A DNA stretch of 64,000 nt from JAKACA01 sp963769255 (GTDB lineage Bacteria; Actinomycetota; Acidimicrobiia; Acidimicrobiales; Bog-793): positions 434,001 through 498,000 of the forward strand of contig CAVYKV010000002.1 in assembly GCA_963769255.1 (NCBI GenBank). Direction: 5' to 3'. The position numbers and the translations under genes are program-made. Every line of letters begins with the position of its first letter. Within the stretch, counting starts at the first letter, position 1. Below the pieces are notes generated by a model. That model had not been told where the DNA came from. It worked only from the letters and a program-made list of their open reading frames with translations, and searched no databases. Of the stretch, positions 1 to 8,613 are shown one piece after another.

Positions 1-347
1 CCGAAGGCTGCGGGAAGACGGCGATCGTGGTGAAGGACCAGGCGGGTTTCGTCGTGAACGCGCTGCTCTTCCCGTACCTCAACAACGCCGTGCGGCTCCT
101 CGAACAGGGCGTGGCCTCCATGGAGGACATCGACGAGGCGATGAAGGGCGGCTGCGGCTTCCCGATGGGGCCCTTCGCCCTCCTCGACCTCGTGGGCCTC
201 GACACCTCGCTCGCCATCCTCGACGCCTTGTACGAGGAGCACCGCGACCCGAACTACGCCGCCGTGCCCCGGCTCCGGCGCATGGTCTCGGCCGAGCTCC
301 TCGGTCGCAAGACGGGCCAAGGCTTCTACACCTACCAACGCTCGTAG
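1..347 (+). CDS. 3-hydroxyacyl-CoA (3-hydroxybutyryl-CoA) dehydrogenase, C-terminal part
   Basis: Only the last 114 or so codons are inside the window; the reading frame enters at base 3 with no start codon. The segment contains the C-terminal 3HCDH domain, with the PMGPFALLDLVGLD substrate and dimer motif and the usual ending GRKTGQGFYTY. The family oxidises 3-hydroxyacyl-CoA with NAD(P); a short-chain member would interconvert acetoacetyl-CoA and 3-hydroxybutyryl-CoA. The gene ends 10 bp before the ethylmalonyl-CoA mutase gene on the same strand, so the two are probably cotranscribed. Together with the thiolase and crotonyl-CoA reductase nearby, this fits the C4 part of the ethylmalonyl-CoA pathway. 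Chain-length specificity cannot be read from this fragment. Confidence 0.85.
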   Translation, partial: EGCGKTAIVVKDQAGFVVNALLFPYLNNAVRLLEQGVASMEDIDEAMKGGCGFPMGPFALLDLVGLDTSLAILDALYEEHRDPNYAAVPRLRRMVSAELLGRKTGQGFYTYQRS

Positions 348-357
348 GCTGTCGGCC

Positions 358-2313
358 GTGACCGACAAGCCCTGGGTGATGCGCACCTACTCGGGGCACT
401 CCTCGGCGGAGCAGTCCAACGAGCTCTACCGGGGGAACCTCGCCAAGGGCCAGACCGGCCTCTCCATCGCCTTCGATCTGCCCACCCAGCTCGGCTACGA
501 CCCCGACGACCCACTCGCGGCCGGGGAGGTCGGCAAGGTCGGCGTCCCCATCGCCCATCTCGGCCACATGGCGCAGCTGCTGAGGGGCATCCCGGTGGCG
601 GACATGAACACGTCCATGACGATCAACGCCACGGCGCCCTGGCTCCTCGGCTGCTACGTGGCCAACGCCGAGGACGAGGGAGTCGACCGGGCGGTGCTCG
701 CCGGCACGACCCAGAACGACCTCGTGAAGGAGTACCTCTCCCGCGGCACCTACATCTTCCCGCCACCCGCCAGCCTGCGACTGAGCGTCGACCTCATCGC
801 CTACACCGTGCGCCACGTCCCCCGCTGGAACCCCATCAACGTCTGCTCGTACCACCTGCAGGAGGCGGGGGCGACGCCGGTGCAGGAGGTCGCCTTCGCC
901 CTCTCGACGGCCATCGCCGTCCTCGACGCCGTGCGGGACTCCGGACAGATAACGGCAGACGAGATGCCACAAGTCGTCGGTCGGGTCAGTTTCTTCGTGA
1001 ACGCCGGGCTGCGCTTCGTCGAGGAGACGTGCAAGATGCGGGCTTTCGCACGGCTCTGGGACGACATCTGCGCCGAGCGCTACGGGGTGGCCGATCCGAA
1101 GCTGCGGCGACTCCGCTACGGCGTGCAGGTGAACTCCCTCGGGCTCACCGAGCAGCAGCCGGAGAACAACATCCAGCGGATCGTCCTCGAGACGCTCGGC
1201 GTCACGCTCTCGCGCCACGCCCGCGCCCGCGCCATCCAGCTCCCCGCCTGGAACGAGGCGCTCGGGCTCCCCCGGCCCTTCGACCAGCAGTGGTCGCTGC
1301 GCATCCAGCAGGTGCTCGCCTTCGAGACCGATCTCCTCGAGTACCCCGACCTCTTCGACGGCTCCAGGGTCGTCGAGGCGAAGACGTCCGAGATCGCCGA
1401 GGCGGCCTCCGTCGAGCTGGAGGACATCCTCGCCCTCGGCGGACCGTTCGAGGCCATCGGCGAGCTGAAGGCGCGGCTCGTCGCCTCGCAGGCCGAGCGC
1501 CTGCGGCGGATCGAGTCGGGCGAGCAGGCCGTCGTGGGCGTCAACTGCTACACCGAGAGCGAGCCCTCGGCACTGCACTCGGCGGGCGATCCGGGCGCCT
1601 CCATCCTCACGGTCGATCCCCGTGTAGAGGCCGAGCTCAAGGCCGACGTGGTGGCCTGGCGCGCCCGCCGCCCCGCCGCCGCCGCGCAGGCAGCCCTCGA
1701 CGAGCTGCGGCGAGTCGCCGCCTCCGGCGAGAACCTCATGCCCGCCACCATCGCCCTTGCCCACGCCGGCGGCACGACGGGCGAATGGGCGGGTGCCCTC
1801 CGGGAGGTCTTCGGCGAGTACCGGGCGCCCACGGGAGTCTCGGGAGCTGTCGGCCACCGCGGTGGCGAGCTCGGCCGTGCGGCCGACGCCGTGCGGGCGG
1901 TGCCGGGGGGCCCGCCCCGCCTCCTCGTCGCCAAGCCCGGACTCGACGGCCACTCGAACGGGGCCGAGCAGATCGCCGTGGCGGCGCGGGATGCGGGTTT
2001 CGAGGTCGTCTACGACGGCATCCGCCTCACACCCGAGCAGATCGCCGCCGCCGCCCTCGACGAGGACGTCGACGTCATCGGGATCTCGATCCTGTCGGGG
2101 AGCCACCTCGAGCTCGTGCCCGAGGTGCTCGGCGAGCTGCGTGCCCGCGGGGTGGACGCCCCCGTCGTCGTGGGCGGCATCATTCCCGAGCAGGACCAGG
2201 ACAAGCTCCTCGCTGCCGGCGTGGCCATCGTCTTCACGCCGAAGGACTTCCGGGTGGGCGACATCCTCGCCGAGATGGCGGCGCTTGCGAGACACCACAG
2301 GGAAGGCGACTGA
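358..2313 (+). CDS. ecm: Coenzyme B12-dependent mutase, ethylmalonyl-CoA mutase type (Ecm/MeaA)
   Basis: The product has 651 residues. The N-terminal TIM-barrel acyl-CoA mutase domain (about 1-490) carries GQTGLSIAFDLPTQ and NTSMTINATAPWLL, and the C-terminal cobalamin-binding domain (about 515-640) carries the DxHxxG signature D530-G-H532-S-N-G, with H532 as lower axial ligand. Both domains lie on one chain with no partner subunit. Length and the conserved stretches LGLTEQQPENN and QLPAWNEALGLPRPFDQQW match the Ecm/MeaA group, which converts ethylmalonyl-CoA to methylsuccinyl-CoA, better than ordinary methylmalonyl-CoA mutase. The GTG start lies 10 bp after the dehydrogenase stop. A crotonyl-CoA carboxylase/reductase and an epimerase 5 kb away supply its expected substrate. 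A methylmalonyl- or isobutyryl-CoA mutase cannot be wholly excluded without a tree. Confidence 0.88.
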   Translation: MTDKPWVMRTYSGHSSAEQSNELYRGNLAKGQTGLSIAFDLPTQLGYDPDDPLAAGEVGKVGVPIAHLGHMAQLLRGIPVADMNTSMTINATAPWLLGCYVANAEDEGVDRAVLAGTTQNDLVKEYLSRGTYIFPPPASLRLSVDLIAYTVRHVPRWNPINVCSYHLQEAGATPVQEVAFALSTAIAVLDAVRDSGQITADEMPQVVGRVSFFVNAGLRFVEETCKMRAFARLWDDICAERYGVADPKLRRLRYGVQVNSLGLTEQQPENNIQRIVLETLGVTLSRHARARAIQLPAWNEALGLPRPFDQQWSLRIQQVLAFETDLLEYPDLFDGSRVVEAKTSEIAEAASVELEDILALGGPFEAIGELKARLVASQAERLRRIESGEQAVVGVNCYTESEPSALHSAGDPGASILTVDPRVEAELKADVVAWRARRPAAAAQAALDELRRVAASGENLMPATIALAHAGGTTGEWAGALREVFGEYRAPTGVSGAVGHRGGELGRAADAVRAVPGGPPRLLVAKPGLDGHSNGAEQIAVAARDAGFEVVYDGIRLTPEQIAAAALDEDVDVIGISILSGSHLELVPEVLGELRARGVDAPVVVGGIIPEQDQDKLLAAGVAIVFTPKDFRVGDILAEMAALARHHREGD

Positions 2314-2404
2314 CCCTCCCATTCCCGGCGGCTGGCGGCGTCCGACCTGTGTCACAGAATCTCGGCGACCGTCGTTGTGTCGGGGTGTGACAACCTTGGA
2401 TCCG

Positions 2405-3052
2405 ATGACGCCTCCACCGGACGGCGGCACAGCGGGCCAGGAAGGCGGCCCTCCCACGGCCCCACATGGCCGGGCGGGAAGCACTCCGTCACCGGACCTC
2501 GACCTCACGGAGCTCTATCGGGAGGCGGCGCCGGGCGTCCGGTGGCGGCTCGTGCGCCGAGGACGCCGATCGGATGCCGAGGATCTCACGCACGACGCCT
2601 TCATCAGGACCTTGTCGAACCGCCAGCACCTTGACAGCTCGAAGGGCAGCGGCATCGGCTACCTGAACACGGCGGCCGGGAGCGTGCTTCGCGACCGGTG
2701 GCGCCGGGAGCGGCGGGCGGCTGCGGGCAACCTGCGGCTAGCCGGCGGAGAGCAGGGCTTCGTGCCGAGTGCCGAGGTCATCGCCCTCGCTCGAGTCGAA
2801 GGCGAGGTGCTGGCCGAGGCGCTCGGCGCTCTCGACGAGTCGCAGCGACTCGTGCTGCGGTTCCGCATCATCGAGCGGCGCACTTCGGCTGAGACGGCCC
2901 GGCTCGTCGGCAAGACCCCGGAGGCGGTGCGGCAGATCCAGTGCCGCGCCCTCTCCGCACTGCGCACCGAGCTCGTGGCGAAGGGCTGGCAACGAAGCGG
3001 ACGGACCACACCGCCCGCAACGGCGTCCGACCGCCAGCAGGAGGAGTCATGA
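2405..3052 (+). CDS. ECF-type RNA polymerase sigma factor
   Basis: The product has 215 residues from the ATG; an in-frame GTG at 2387 is the alternative start, and neither has a clear Shine-Dalgarno. The region 2-like segment includes RRGRRSDAEDLTHDAFIRTL (about residues 45-65), and the region 4 helix-turn-helix contains SAETARLVGKTPEAVRQI near 165-185. The last bases overlap the following gene in an ATGA junction, so the sigma factor and the membrane protein are translationally coupled, as is usual for an ECF sigma and its regulator. The N-terminal 35 residues are Pro/Gly-rich and poorly conserved. The regulon and inducing signal are unknown. Confidence 0.85.
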   Translation: MTPPPDGGTAGQEGGPPTAPHGRAGSTPSPDLDLTELYREAAPGVRWRLVRRGRRSDAEDLTHDAFIRTLSNRQHLDSSKGSGIGYLNTAAGSVLRDRWRRERRAAAGNLRLAGGEQGFVPSAEVIALARVEGEVLAEALGALDESQRLVLRFRIIERRTSAETARLVGKTPEAVRQIQCRALSALRTELVAKGWQRSGRTTPPATASDRQQEES

Positions 3053-4617
3053 CCAATTCACGCCAGCGCCTCGAGCTCGAGCTCGATGACCGCATCGACG
3101 CCTGGCACGCCGGCGGCGGGGATCTCCTCGACCTGGCCGACGCTGCCAACGCCGCCGGGCAGGTGGAGGAGCTGACCGAGCTGTTGGAGGTCGCCGACCT
3201 CGTCGCCGCCTACGGGGCGGACGCCCTTGTCGGCGCGCCGACCGCCTCTCCGGCAGGTGCGCGGGCGACGGCTCCTGATCTCTGGCTCGACAGCGAGACG
3301 CCGCAGCCGCCGGCCACCCGGACGATCGGGCGCTCCAACCTGCTGCGGATCGCTGCCGCGGTGCTCCTCGTCGCCGGCCTCTCGGTCGGCGTCAGCCTGG
3401 CGCTGGCGGGCCACCAGCCCGCCGGCAATCCAGCACCGGTACAGGGAGGGCCGCCGATGCCGGCAGCACTGATGCAGGACGTCGAGTCAAACGCCGGCTT
3501 CTGGGGCGATCCCTATCCGAGCAAGCCCGTCCTCTGGGTCAAGACGACGATCGGCCGCCTGCGCACCGTCGACCATGGTCGCCTGGCGAACTTTGGCCGC
3601 AAGGACGCCGCCTCGGCGGTGATCTTCGTGGCTGAGCTGCGCGGCCGTTTCTACGATCACCCGGCTACCCGGAGCGGCGTGTTCACCGAGGTGTGGGAGC
3701 TACTGGCGCCGACCCCGATCGCCACGTTCGGCAACGACGCTGTTCCTCCGCACCCCCTTAGTACCCTGGCGGCGCTCGGCACCGTGCACGCTGTCCAGCT
3801 CGTCGCCCCGCCCACCCAACCGCCGCTCGCCGCCTTGCCGCCCTCGCTGGCAACCACCTTCGAAACGGACGCTCGCGCCAATCACGATCCGTATCCCGCC
3901 GACCCGGTCAGCTTCGTGGAGACGACGGTAGGCGACCTGCGCCAGCACGTCGGCTCGCTGGACTGGCCGGCATTGGCCAACGCCGCCGCGGCGACGCCCA
4001 TGTGGGTGGCTTCCTACGATGGGGACTTCCCGGGCGGGGGGCACGGCGTCTCGGGCGAAGGCCTCTGGATCCTCGGTATCGGCCCGGAAGCCTCGCCGGA
4101 GTACAGCTGGCTCGGGACGCCGCAGACGCTCTCGTCGCTTGCGGGCCAAGGCGGGCTGGCATCGCTCGGGAGCGTGCACGAAGCATGGATCGCACCCCCC
4201 TTGCGGCCCTCGCTGCCCGCCCTCACGTGGCCGAGCGTCACAAGCGACCTCATGACGCGCTCCTCCTTCAGCCACATCCGAATGCCGAGAACGGTGTCAG
4301 GTATCTGGGTCGAGACGTCGCTCGCGGCGCTCGAGTCGGCCGTGAAGCCGCAGGTGAACACGAGCTGGGCGGCGTTTCCCGGCAACACGCCGGTCTGGAT
4401 CATCGTCCTCGGGGAGTTGGCGTCGGCGAGCGGTATCCCGGGTCGCTCCGACTGGTTGGTGGTGACGACGGCGCGGCCTGGATCCACGGCCGCCGTGCCA
4501 TGGATGGCCGCCGGCGGGTCGCCCCTCTTCGGCATCACGCAACTCGGTCAGCTCGGGGCCGTGCACCACGTGACCTTCCATCTCGCTGACGGCCAGGTCA
4601 CGTCCGCCACTGGTTGA
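3049..4617 (+). CDS. Membrane-anchored extracytoplasmic protein, putative sigma-factor partner
   Basis: The product has 522 residues. The start ATG overlaps the sigma-factor stop (ATGA) and follows GGAGGAG. A cytoplasmic N-terminal part of about 95 residues is followed by one transmembrane helix (roughly 98-118, LRIAAAVLLVAGLSVGVSL) and a large outside domain. That domain contains three similar segments of about 130 residues, each carrying aromatic and proline-rich pieces of the type DPYPxxPVxxVxTTxGxLR. I see no zinc-binding anti-sigma (HxxxCxxC) motif. The gene order suggests it controls the sigma factor, but I do not recognise a known family for the outer domain. The function is therefore inferred from position only. 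Confidence 0.7.
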   Translation: MTNSRQRLELELDDRIDAWHAGGGDLLDLADAANAAGQVEELTELLEVADLVAAYGADALVGAPTASPAGARATAPDLWLDSETPQPPATRTIGRSNLLRIAAAVLLVAGLSVGVSLALAGHQPAGNPAPVQGGPPMPAALMQDVESNAGFWGDPYPSKPVLWVKTTIGRLRTVDHGRLANFGRKDAASAVIFVAELRGRFYDHPATRSGVFTEVWELLAPTPIATFGNDAVPPHPLSTLAALGTVHAVQLVAPPTQPPLAALPPSLATTFETDARANHDPYPADPVSFVETTVGDLRQHVGSLDWPALANAAAATPMWVASYDGDFPGGGHGVSGEGLWILGIGPEASPEYSWLGTPQTLSSLAGQGGLASLGSVHEAWIAPPLRPSLPALTWPSVTSDLMTRSSFSHIRMPRTVSGIWVETSLAALESAVKPQVNTSWAAFPGNTPVWIIVLGELASASGIPGRSDWLVVTTARPGSTAAVPWMAAGGSPLFGITQLGQLGAVHHVTFHLADGQVTSATG

Positions 4618-4689
4618 GTCTCCTTCGTCCCCACCAGGACCTCCGGGCGCCGCCGGGCCTCTCAGGCTTCGAACGACGAAGGCGGCGAG

Positions 4690-4989
4690 TCAGCCTCCTC
4701 GTTCGACGAGGCCGTGCTCGCGGTGGTCCGACCAGGGGCGGTCCCGCCGGCGGGCCACGGGCTTCGACCACCAGCGGCCCGACATGCGCCAGACGTACTC
4801 CGGAGCGCCCCCTTCCGTCGCCTGCCCGGCGCGGGCGACAGGGCGCGGCCAGCACATCTCGACGGCCGCCGCGATGGCGGCCACCACCTCGGGCGGCGCC
4901 GCCAGCGCCCCCTCGGCGACGGGTTGGGGTGCCCCGAGGGCGGCGCCGCCTCGAGGCCCGGTGCCCGCCGGCCGTGCCGGAGGGCTCAC
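4690..4989 (-). CDS. Acyl-CoA carboxylase epsilon-like small subunit
   Basis: The product has 99 residues. The GTG start overlaps the stop of the carboxylase beta-subunit gene (GTGA), giving tight coupling. The motif EVVAAIAAAVEMCWPRP, followed by a YVWRMSGRWWSKPVARRR-type tryptophan-rich end, resembles the small subunits found next to actinobacterial propionyl- and acetyl-CoA carboxylase beta subunits, which stabilise the alpha-beta complex. The first 30 residues are Gly/Pro/Ala-rich and look disordered. It is too short for any enzymatic role on its own. The assignment rests on the conserved tail and on position. Confidence 0.72.
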   Translation of the reverse strand: MSPPARPAGTGPRGGAALGAPQPVAEGALAAPPEVVAAIAAAVEMCWPRPVARAGQATEGGAPEYVWRMSGRWWSKPVARRRDRPWSDHREHGLVERGG

Positions 4990-6611
4990 AGCGGGATGTT
5001 CCCGTGCTTGCGGTGGGGGAGCTCTTCTCGTTTGGAGGCAAGGAGGTCGAGGCTCCGCACGATGACGCGGCGTGTCTCGGCCGGGTCGATGACGTCGTCG
5101 ACATAGCCGCGCTCGGCCGCCACATACGGGTTGGCGTAACGGTCGACGTAGTCCTCGACGAGCTCGGCGCGGCGGGTGGCGGGATCGGCCGAGTCGGCCA
5201 GCTCACGCCGGTAGACGATCTCGACGGCGCCCTGCGGCCCCATGACCGCCAGCTCGGCCGACGGCCAGGCGAAGGCGAAGTCCGTCCCGATCGACTTCGA
5301 GTCCATGACGACGTAGGCGCCGCCGTAGGCCTTGCGGGTGATGACTTGGATGCGGGGCACCGTCGCCTCGCAGTAGGCGTAGAGGAGCTTGGCTCCGTGG
5401 CGGATGATGCCGCCGTACTCCTGGTCCGTCCCCGGCATGAAGCCCGGGACGTCGACGAAGGTCACGAGGGGGAGGTTGAAGGCGTCACACGTCCTGACAA
5501 AACGTGCCCCCTTCTCCGACGAGTCGATGTCGAGGACGCCCGCCAGCACAGCCGGCTGGTTGCCCACGATGCCCACGGCACGACCCGCGATGCGGGCGAA
5601 GCCGCACGTCAGACTCATCGCCCAGTGCGGGAAGTACTCCATGTACTCGCCGTCGTCGACGACGGCCTGGATGACCTTGCGCATGTCGTAGGGCTGGTTC
5701 GGGCTCGGCGGCACGAGGTCGCGCAGCTCCTCGACGAGATCCTCGGCGTCCTCCGGTCGCTCTCGGGCCGGCGACAGCTCGAGGTTGTTGGACGGCAGGA
5801 ACGACAGCAGGTCGCGTACGTCGTCGAGGCAGGCCTTCTCGTCGGCGGCGACGAAGGTGGCGACGCCGGAGCGGGAGGCGTGGCTCATGGCGCCGCCGAG
5901 CTGCTCGAGGGTGACCTCCTCGCCTGTCACCGTCTTCACGACGTCGGGCCCGGTGATGAACATGTGGCTCGTCTCGTGCACCATGAAGATGAAGTCCGTC
6001 ATGGCGGGCGAGTAGACGGCGCCGCCGGCACAGGGTCCGAGGATCACGCTGATCTGAGGGACGACGCCGGAGGCGCGCACGTTGCGGTAGAAGATGCCCC
6101 CATAGCCGTGCAGGGCGACGACCCCCTCCTGGATACGGGCGCCTCCCCCGTCGTTGAGGCCGATGAGGGGCACCCCGACGTCGAGCGCCAGCTCCATGAG
6201 CTTCTGGATCTTCTCGGCGTGCGCCTCGCCGAGGGCGCCTCCGAAGACGGTGAAGTCCTGGCTGTAGACGCAGACGCGGCGCCCGTCGATCGTCCCGAAG
6301 CCTGTGATGACGCCGTCGGTGTAGGGCCGGCTCCTCTCGAGGCCCATGCCGTGGGAGCGGTGGCGGACGAGCAGGTCGAGCTCTTGGAACGAGCCGCTGT
6401 CGAGCAGGTAGTCGAGGCGCTCGCGCGCCAGCATCTTCCCCTTGGCGAGCTGGTTCTGGATCGACCGCTCGCTGCCCGGGCTGCGGGCCTGCGCCTTCTG
6501 CTCGGCAAGGGCACGTAGCCGAGCGTCCATCGACGTCTCGTGGATGACGACGGGCTCCGTCTCGGGGGCGTCGGCGAGCTGCACGGGGTCCGCCATGGGG
6601 TCGTCGGCCAT
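4986..6611 (-). CDS. Acyl-CoA carboxylase carboxyltransferase (beta) subunit
   Basis: The product has 541 residues, the usual length for PccB/AccD5-type proteins. It has the two crotonase-like halves of the carboxyltransferase, with SQDFTVFGGALGEAHAEKI and GGGARIQEGVVALHGYGGIF in the first and FVDVPGFMPGTDQEYGGIIR and ITRKAYGGAYVVMDSK in the second. It transfers carboxyl from biotin to an acyl-CoA and needs a biotinylated alpha subunit that is not encoded here. Residue 434 (Val, in GGAYVVM) aligns with the position that is Asp in propionyl-CoA-selective PccB and Ile in acetyl-CoA-accepting AccB, so propionyl-CoA specificity is uncertain. It is followed by the epsilon-like subunit and lies 76 bp downstream of the epimerase gene. 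Confidence 0.9.
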   Translation of the reverse strand: MADDPMADPVQLADAPETEPVVIHETSMDARLRALAEQKAQARSPGSERSIQNQLAKGKMLARERLDYLLDSGSFQELDLLVRHRSHGMGLERSRPYTDGVITGFGTIDGRRVCVYSQDFTVFGGALGEAHAEKIQKLMELALDVGVPLIGLNDGGGARIQEGVVALHGYGGIFYRNVRASGVVPQISVILGPCAGGAVYSPAMTDFIFMVHETSHMFITGPDVVKTVTGEEVTLEQLGGAMSHASRSGVATFVAADEKACLDDVRDLLSFLPSNNLELSPARERPEDAEDLVEELRDLVPPSPNQPYDMRKVIQAVVDDGEYMEYFPHWAMSLTCGFARIAGRAVGIVGNQPAVLAGVLDIDSSEKGARFVRTCDAFNLPLVTFVDVPGFMPGTDQEYGGIIRHGAKLLYAYCEATVPRIQVITRKAYGGAYVVMDSKSIGTDFAFAWPSAELAVMGPQGAVEIVYRRELADSADPATRRAELVEDYVDRYANPYVAAERGYVDDVIDPAETRRVIVRSLDLLASKREELPHRKHGNIPL

Positions 6612-6687
6612 GCGGGAAGGCTACCGGTGAGTCCGCTCCTCTCGCCCTTCGAGCAGCCGGCCGGGAGGGGCAGGGCAGACCGGCGCC

Positions 6688-7104
6688 CTACTCCTGCACG
6701 AGCTCGATGAGCGTGCCGAAAGCGCTCTTCGGATGGACGAAGGCAACCGTCGTGCCCCGCGAGCCAGGCCGCGGGACGGCGTCGATGGTGTCGGCACCGG
6801 CAGCCCGCATGGCCTCGAGGGCGGCGGCGCAGTCGGACACACGGAACCCGACGTGGTGGAGCCCCTCGCCCCGCCGCTCCAGGTACTTCGCCACCGGAGA
6901 GTCCTGTCGGGTCGGTGTCAACAGCTGCACGTAGGAGTCGGCCACCTTGAGGAGCGCCTCTTCCACACCGTCGCTCTCGACGATCTCGCGGTGGTCGACC
7001 GTCGCACCGAGGGTGGCGGCGTAGAAGGCCACGGCGGCGTCGAGATCCCGCACGGCGATGGCCACGTGGTCGATCTCGGTCAGCTCGAAACCCGCATCGC
7101 TCAC
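6688..7104 (-). CDS. mce: Methylmalonyl-CoA / ethylmalonyl-CoA epimerase
   Basis: The product has 138 residues and belongs to the vicinal oxygen chelate fold. The metal ligands are visible as IDHVAIAV near the N-terminus, LHHVGFRV in the middle and the C-terminal Glu in GTLIELVQE. The family epimerises the 2S and 2R forms of methylmalonyl-CoA, and in the ethylmalonyl-CoA pathway also ethylmalonyl-CoA. The GTG start overlaps the ccr stop (GTGA), so the gene is coupled to ccr and lies directly upstream of the carboxylase beta gene. Position beside ccr and ecm favours a dual role in this pathway. Confidence 0.9.
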   Translation of the reverse strand: MSDAGFELTEIDHVAIAVRDLDAAVAFYAATLGATVDHREIVESDGVEEALLKVADSYVQLLTPTRQDSPVAKYLERRGEGLHHVGFRVSDCAAALEAMRAAGADTIDAVPRPGSRGTTVAFVHPKSAFGTLIELVQE

Positions 7105-8442
7105 GCCCCCAACCTCCTGAACATCGTGATCTTGTCCTCTCCCACCTTTTCCCGCAGCGCCGGGTTCGTGACGCCGAGGCCCTCGGAGGGTGCCAGGCAG
7201 AGCACGCCGATCTTGCCCTCGTGGAGGTTGTGATGGACCTGCGTGGCAGCCTCGCCGACCTCCGACAGCGGGTAGACCGCCGACAGGATGGGCTGGATCC
7301 TGCCGAGGCGGATGAGACGGTTCGCCTCCCAGGCCTCCCGGTAGTTGGCGAAGTGGGACGACTTGATCGACTTCAGCTTCATCCAGAGGTGGCGGTTGTC
7401 GTACTCGATCATGTAGCCGGAAGTGGCAGCGCAGGTGACAATGGTGCCGCCGCGTTTCGCCACGAAGACCGACGCCCCCATCGTCTGGCGGCCCGGGTGC
7501 TCGAAGACGATGTCGGGGTCCTCGCCCACGAGCGCCCGGATGTCCTTGCCGAGGCGCCGCCACTCGGACTCGTCCTGGGTGTGCGGGTCGGTCCAGAACC
7601 GGTACGCCCTGGCGGCCCGGTCGATGACGGCCTCGCACCCGAGTCCCTCGAGGAGTTTGGCCTTCGAGGCCGAGCTGACGACGCCGACCGGGATGCCGCC
7701 GCCGTTGAGCACGTACTGGACGGCGTACCCGCCGAGCCCACCGGTGGCGCCCCAGACGAGGACGACGTCGCCCTGTTTCATGGAGGCGCCGTTGTGCGAG
7801 ACGAGCATGCGGTACGACGTCGAGTTGCACAGCGCGTTGACGGCCGACTCTTCCCAGCTCAGGTGCTCGGGCTTGGGCATGAGCTGGTTGGCCCGGACGA
7901 CCGTGAGGTCGGCGAGGCCCCCGAAGTTGCTCTCGAAGCCCCAGATGCGCTGGTTCGAGGCCATCATGGCGTCGTCGTGGGCGGCGGGATCCTGGGCGTC
8001 GACGTAGTTGCAGTGCACGACGACGCGGTCGCCCGGCTTCCAGTCCCGCACGGCCGCCCCCGTGCGCAGCACGACGCCGGAGGCGTCCGATCCCACGACG
8101 TGGTAGGGCAGGTCGTGGCGCTTGCCGGAGGCGCTCTCCCGGCCGAGGCGGGCGAGGAAGGCGAACGTCGGCACCGGCTCGAAGATGGAGGTCCAGACGG
8201 TGTTGAAGTTGATGGCGCTCGCCATGACGGCCACGTAGCACTCGTCCGGTGCCAGCTCCGGCACGGGCACCTCGTCCACGTGCAGCGACCGGTGCGGGAT
8301 CCTTCTCGTCGGAGCGGAGGCCCTCGAACATGTCGATCTCGTCCTCGCGCACGAAGGCGGCCCGGTAGGACTCCGGCAGCGGGAGCGAAGCGATCTCGTC
8401 GCCCTCGGCGCCGGCAAGGATGGCGTCGCGGATGGCTTCCAT
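7101..8442 (-). CDS. ccr: Crotonyl-CoA carboxylase/reductase, reading frame broken by one extra base
   Basis: The reading frame is split. The first 49 codons from ATG 8442 give MEAIRDAILAGAEGDEIASL and continue to LRSDEKDP; the remainder (HRSLHVDEVPVPELAPDECY onward to GRRLGA-type end at 7101) is in another frame. Removing one G from the run at 8296-8298 restores one 446-residue protein, the normal family length. The enzyme reduces and carboxylates crotonyl-CoA to ethylmalonyl-CoA with NADPH and CO2. The residues tied to CO2 binding in characterised enzymes look conserved: the Asn in INFNTVW, Glu in FESNFG and His in SSHFANYREA. The nucleotide-binding VWGATGGLGGYAVQY is intact. I cannot tell whether the break is a sequencing error or a real mutation. 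Confidence 0.88.
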
Positions 8443-8613
8443 GGCGCGGGAGGCTACTACGCGGTCATTTGAGCGCCTCCGGGCATGACGGCACGGCCTG
8501 CCGGCGGTCCAGGGGCGTCGCCCCGGACTGTTGCCTCGTACGTCGAGGGCGGTAGGCTCCGCCAGCGTGGTGGGGGCAAGAGCCCGATCGTCCACCCAGT
8601 ACAGGAGGGTCAG

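Noticed and set aside
79..2508. 809-codon open frame on the minus strand
   Set aside because: It is antisense to the clearly conserved mutase gene; such long frames arise from GC-rich third positions and the translation has no recognisable domain.
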